A stretch of 64,000 nucleotides of DNA from Arthrobacter mobilis. Its GTDB lineage: Bacteria; Actinomycetota; Actinomycetes; Actinomycetales; Micrococcaceae. Every line of letters starts with the position of its first letter. Positions within the stretch are counted from its first letter, which is position 1. Made by a program: the position numbers and the translations under genes. The stretch is from assembly GCF_012395835.1 (NCBI RefSeq), contig NZ_JAAZSQ010000004.1, positions 159,536-223,535 of the forward strand, read 5' to 3'. Positions 62,902 through 64,000 of this stretch are shown one piece after another. Under the pieces are notes generated by a model that worked only from the letters and a program-made list of their open reading frames with translations, did not search any database and had not been told where the DNA came from.

Positions 62902-63803
62902 CCGCCGGCGTCCCCGGCGAGGATGAGGTCCAGCAGCCGGGCCACGGCCGGGTTGGTGTTGGACTCGTTCCAGGCGATGTGCAGGTCGGCGTGGTTGAGG
63001 TCGGCCAGCCCGGCCGGGCCCACCAGCTCCTCGAAAACGACACCGGGCGGGGAAAACGCCATCGCCGACGCCGGCACGAGCGTTATCCCCAGGCCTGCCG
63101 CCACGAAGGCCAGCAGGGCAGGCACCTGGCTGGCGAACTGGGTGATGTTCGGGTGCGCCCCGGCGCTGTCGTAGAGCCGCATGACCAGGTCGTGGAAATA
63201 CCTGGCCTCGGCGGTCGAGTACATCATCAGCGGCAGCCCGTCCAGTTCCTTGAGCATGACGCCCTTGCCGGTGGCCAGGTCGTGCCCCTCCGGCAGCGCC
63301 GCGACCAGCCGGTCCTCCATCAGCGGGCGGGAGACCACACCCGGCCGGGCCACGATCGGCCGCAGCAGGCCGATGTCCATGCTGCCCCGGGACAACCCGT
63401 CCAGCTGGTCGGTCGAGACGGCTTCGCGCAGCACCAGGGAGACTCCCGGCAGGTGGCTGCTGGCCAGCCGGAGAATGCCCGGCAGCCCGCTTTGGCCGGC
63501 GATGGCGGTGTAGCCGATGGTGATGGAGCCGGCGTCGCCCGTGGATACCCGGCGGACATCAAGCTCGGTCTTGGTGCACAGGTCCAGGATCCGGCGGGCG
63601 CTCGGCAGCAGGGTGCGGCCGGCGGCGGTGAGCTCCACCTTTCGGCTGCTGCGCTCAAAGAGCAGCGCGCCCAGTTCGCGCTCGAGCAGCTGGATCTGGC
63701 GGCTCAGGGGCGGCTGGGTCATGTTCAGCCGGGCTGCTGCCGCCCCGAAGTGGAGCTCCTCGGCGACGGCGACGAAGGACTCCAGCTGGATCAGCGAAAA
63801 CAT
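62898..63803 (-). CDS. LysR family transcriptional regulator
   Basis: The 301-residue protein has a LysR helix-turn-helix (LIQLESFVAVAEELHFGAAAARL, TQPPLSRQIQLLE) and a substrate-binding domain. The start at 63803 (MFSLIQ) has AGGAG seven bases upstream; an ATG 15 codons earlier adds no similarity. It diverges from the gene at 63918, which it may regulate, and converges on the second nitrilase. Confidence 0.88.
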   Translation of the reverse strand: MFSLIQLESFVAVAEELHFGAAAARLNMTQPPLSRQIQLLERELGALLFERSSRKVELTAAGRTLLPSARRILDLCTKTELDVRRVSTGDAGSITIGYTAIAGQSGLPGILRLASSHLPGVSLVLREAVSTDQLDGLSRGSMDIGLLRPIVARPGVVSRPLMEDRLVAALPEGHDLATGKGVMLKELDGLPLMMYSTAEARYFHDLVMRLYDSAGAHPNITQFASQVPALLAFVAAGLGITLVPASAMAFSPPGVVFEELVGPAGLADLNHADLHIAWNESNTNPAVARLLDLILAGDAGG

Positions 63804-63917
63804 CGATTCACTCCTTGCATGATTTCGTGCATATCTTAGCTTGGACATGAATCAATAGGGGTGCCTAGCGTGGAAGGACCGGCGGCCGCACCGGGCCGCC
63901 CCGAGAAAGGATCCGCC

Positions 63918-64000
63918 ATGCCCGCCACGGAAACCGCCCTGCCCCAGACCGGGGACAGCCCCCATGCCGGCCAGGTGGTGGTGACCGGTGTGACGGTGAC
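63918..64000 (+). CDS. Unidentified gene (partial, runs off the window)
   Basis: The ATG at 63918 has AAAGGA six bases upstream. The visible 27 codons (MPATETALPQTGDSPHAGQV...) are polar then valine-rich and show no motif. The LysR regulator diverges from it across a gap that includes TGCAT-N6-GTGCA (63816-63831), a possible weak regulatory dyad. The function cannot be told. Confidence 0.45.
   Translation, partial: MPATETALPQTGDSPHAGQVVVTGVTV

Overview
The window is high-GC (roughly 65-72 percent by eye) actinobacterial chromosome. The protein families (a DUF1918 protein, a lysine-rich 46-residue protein, fused YdiJ-type dehydrogenase, AzgA-type permease, PxpB-PxpC fusion, GntR/ROK/TetR regulators), G/C third-position codons, TAG-type -10 boxes and several apparently leaderless starts best fit Micrococcaceae, Arthrobacter in the broad sense. 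That assignment is inference. I see no rRNA, tRNA, CRISPR array, transposase or phage gene. No stretch above about 300 bases lacks a gene.

Layout. 1-4441: an NMT1/SsuA-type ABC importer with a YtcJ-like amidohydrolase in one minus-strand operon, divergent from a TetR regulator with a palindrome between. 4451-7382: formylglycine-generating enzyme, adenine deaminase, APH-fold kinase. 7448-14872: serine hydrolase, D-2-hydroxyacid dehydrogenase, fused FAD/4Fe-4S dehydrogenase, two proteins of unknown function. 14966-18514: a stand-alone GAPDH divergent from a ROK regulator (operator between them), then a benzyl-alcohol-type dehydrogenase. 18732-26288: purine catabolism with guanine deaminase, purine permease, XdhC, FAD subunit, fused 2Fe-2S/molybdopterin xanthine dehydrogenase and a MocA-like cytidylyltransferase. 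26384-38096: housekeeping and accessory genes, including two MFS transporters, an aldehyde dehydrogenase, an APC permease, an S4 protein, a UDG-family protein and a diacylglycerol kinase. 38138-46264: PhoD phosphatase, a LysR-MBL hydrolase-MFS unit, glucose dehydrogenase plus aldose epimerase, small membrane proteins.

46317-54565 is the most striking block. A DUF1989 gene and its GntR regulator diverge from one operon encoding a substrate-binding/permease/ATPase triple-fusion ABC transporter, PxpA, a PxpB-PxpC fusion and a biotin carboxylase/BCCP protein. Matching palindromes lie at both promoters, one of them inside a consensus promoter spacer. PxpB and PxpC are homologous to the carboxyltransferase half of urea carboxylase, so with the biotin protein the operon encodes all parts of a split biotin-dependent carboxylase acting on a lactam, 5-oxoproline or a urea-like amide.

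54596-58830 has noticeably lower GC and carries a processive family-2 glycosyltransferase divergent from a GH18 chitinase-like protein with two chitin-binding modules. This may be a polysaccharide synthesis and trimming pair; the synthase transcript has a structured leader with mutually exclusive stems. 59010-63803 is a nitrogen-scavenging unit of a GntR regulator, two nitrilase-family hydrolases flanking an APC permease, and a LysR regulator. The window ends inside an unidentified gene.
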